A stretch of DNA of 6,320 nucleotides from Alphaproteobacteria bacterium (GTDB lineage Bacteria; Pseudomonadota; Alphaproteobacteria; Micavibrionales; SZUA-601): contig QKJH01000124.1 of assembly GCA_003250865.1 (NCBI GenBank), positions 1 through 6,320 on the forward strand, read 5' to 3'. Each line of letters starts with the position of its first letter. Position 1 is the stretch's first letter. Both the position numbers and the translations under genes were made by a program. The notes beneath the pieces were generated by a model. That model had not been told where the DNA came from. It was given only the letters and a program-made list of their open reading frames with translations, and did not search any database. Shown here piece by piece: positions 5,820 through 6,320 of the stretch.

Positions 5820-5849
5820 AAAAAAGAGCCCCAAACGGGGCTTTTTTTT
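5820..5849 (+). terminator. Intrinsic terminator after nfeD
   Basis: A perfect stem AGCCCC (5827-5832) / GGGGCT (5837-5842) with an AAAC loop is followed by eight T at 5842-5849. The A run on the left can extend the stem and gives a U tract in the opposite direction, so it may work on both strands. No minus-strand gene needs it. Confidence 0.92.
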
Positions 5850-5853
5850 ACGA

Positions 5854-5882
5854 TATTGACCTCTTGATAAAAAGATGATAAT
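5854..5882 (+). promoter_or_regulatory. Candidate promoter of the YerC/YecD gene
   Basis: GATAAT (5877-5882) can pair with TTGACC (5856-5861, 15-bp spacer) or with TATTGA (5854-5859, 17-bp spacer). It starts just behind the nfeD terminator. The repeat cluster at 5881-5910 lies right on the expected transcription start, where a repressor would act. A second GATAAT at 5918-5923 has no good -35 box. Confidence 0.4.
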
Positions 5883-5910
5883 GTTTTATTGTTTTAATAC
5901 ACTAAAACAT
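5881..5910 (+). promoter_or_regulatory. Candidate operator: TGTTTTA direct and inverted repeats
   Basis: ATGTTTTA (5881-5888) and TAAAACAT (5903-5910) form a perfect 8-bp inverted repeat around a 14-bp centre. A second copy of TGTTTTA (5890-5896) is 8 bp after the first and pairs more tightly with the same right arm. There is no T run after the right arm and the stem is only A/T rich, so a protein-binding site is likelier than a terminator. Position between the promoter and a TrpR-like gene suggests autoregulation; this is inference. Confidence 0.4.
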
Positions 5911-5941
5911 TTTTGTTGATAATCTATCTTGCCTTCCCCCC

Positions 5942-6232
5942 ATGACCGATACAAACAAAAACATTCCCCTGTCCCACGCCTTTCTGGCCTTGGAGAACAG
6001 CAGTGAAGTGCGTAAATTTTTGCGGGACATCCTCACGCCGCAAGAATTCAAAGTAATGGAAGAACGCTGGGCAATTGCCCAAATGCTCTATCGGAGAGAT
6101 TGTTCCTATCGTGAAATTTCCAGCCTGACCGGCACTTCGGTCACCACCGTCACACGCGTTGCCCGTTTTTTAAATACGGAACCATACAAAGGGTACAAGA
6201 CGGTTTTGGACAGACTTTCAGATATGCCTTAA
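5942..6232 (+). CDS. YerC/YecD family TrpR-like transcription regulator
   Basis: This 96-residue all-helical protein belongs to the YerC/YecD branch of the TrpR superfamily. The pattern F-L-R-D-I-L-T-P-Q-E (26-35), E-E-R-W-A-I-A-Q-M-L (40-49), then the helix-turn-helix S-Y-R-E-I-S-S-L-T-G-T-S-V-T-T-V-T-R-V (55-73) and R-F-L (75-77) is characteristic, and the length is normal. TrpR binds DNA as an intertwined dimer with tryptophan as corepressor. YerC/YecD proteins lack a firmly established ligand, so tryptophan control should not be assumed. The ATG at 5942 follows a C-rich stretch (CCTTCCCCC) with no Shine-Dalgarno sequence, and there is no earlier in-frame start that would fit. The gene has its own AT-rich upstream region with repeats and is separated from nfeD by a terminator. 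No hairpin terminator is visible after it. Confidence 0.92.
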   Translation: MTDTNKNIPLSHAFLALENSSEVRKFLRDILTPQEFKVMEERWAIAQMLYRRDCSYREISSLTGTSVTTVTRVARFLNTEPYKGYKTVLDRLSDMP

Positions 6233-6320
6233 AGTTATCACATTATTATTTTTTCCGGATTATTAACCTGGTATTTTCGTATGCGGTGGAAAAAATCACC
6301 TATAAAAATAAAAAATTCAA

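Noticed and set aside
6233..6320. The AT-rich tail after the YerC/YecD gene, with a short GGTG/CACC inverted repeat at 6285-6300
   Set aside because: The arms are only 4 bp and no T run follows. No open frame, strong promoter or terminator could be supported in this stretch.

Overview
The window looks like ordinary alphaproteobacterial chromosome of moderate GC (roughly mid-40s percent by eye). The best evidence is the order thioredoxin/TPR protein (CnoX type), Lon N-terminal-domain protein, Trm112/UPF0434 protein, followed by an SPFH/NfeD pair and a TrpR-like YerC/YecD regulator. As far as I recall, the first three form a common alphaproteobacterial block. I cannot name the genus. I see no phage, transposon, CRISPR or integron signals, so this reads as core genome and not as an accessory island.

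Layout. Positions 1-1005 hold the 3' part of a soluble protein I do not recognise, cut by the left edge. Positions 1081-1446 encode a small three-helix membrane protein of unknown function. Convergent to it, on the minus strand, are a tRNA-Gly(GCC) gene at 1651-1725, its intrinsic terminator, and a short gene (1450-1596) for a predicted 48-residue lipoprotein. A divergent promoter region (about 1726-1824) separates the tRNA from the plus-strand run. That run begins with a ProXp/YbaK-type editing deacylase (1825-2376). It continues with cnoX (2437-3390), a LON-substrate-binding-domain protein (3423-4100) and a Trm112-family protein (4122-4322). Next come an SPFH/band-7 membrane protein of the QmcA type (4416-5357) and NfeD (5369-5800), closed by a strong terminator at 5820-5849. 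A separate unit with its own AT-rich promoter/operator region encodes the YerC/YecD regulator (5942-6232). The last 88 bases carry no gene I can support.

How the genes fit together. Most of the plus-strand block concerns quality control: clearing mischarged tRNA-Pro (ProXp), chaperone and redox protection (CnoX), a Lon-related domain, a methyltransferase-partner fold (Trm112), and membrane-microdomain or membrane-protein quality control (SPFH plus NfeD). A heat-shock-like promoter may precede cnoX, which would suit that theme, but this is inference. I found no convincing new multi-gene system. The points most worth a second look are the cysteine cluster inserted in the LON-domain protein, the repeat array in front of the TrpR-like gene, the possible RpoH-type promoter of cnoX, the small lipoprotein gene behind the tRNA, and the unrecognised protein at the left edge.
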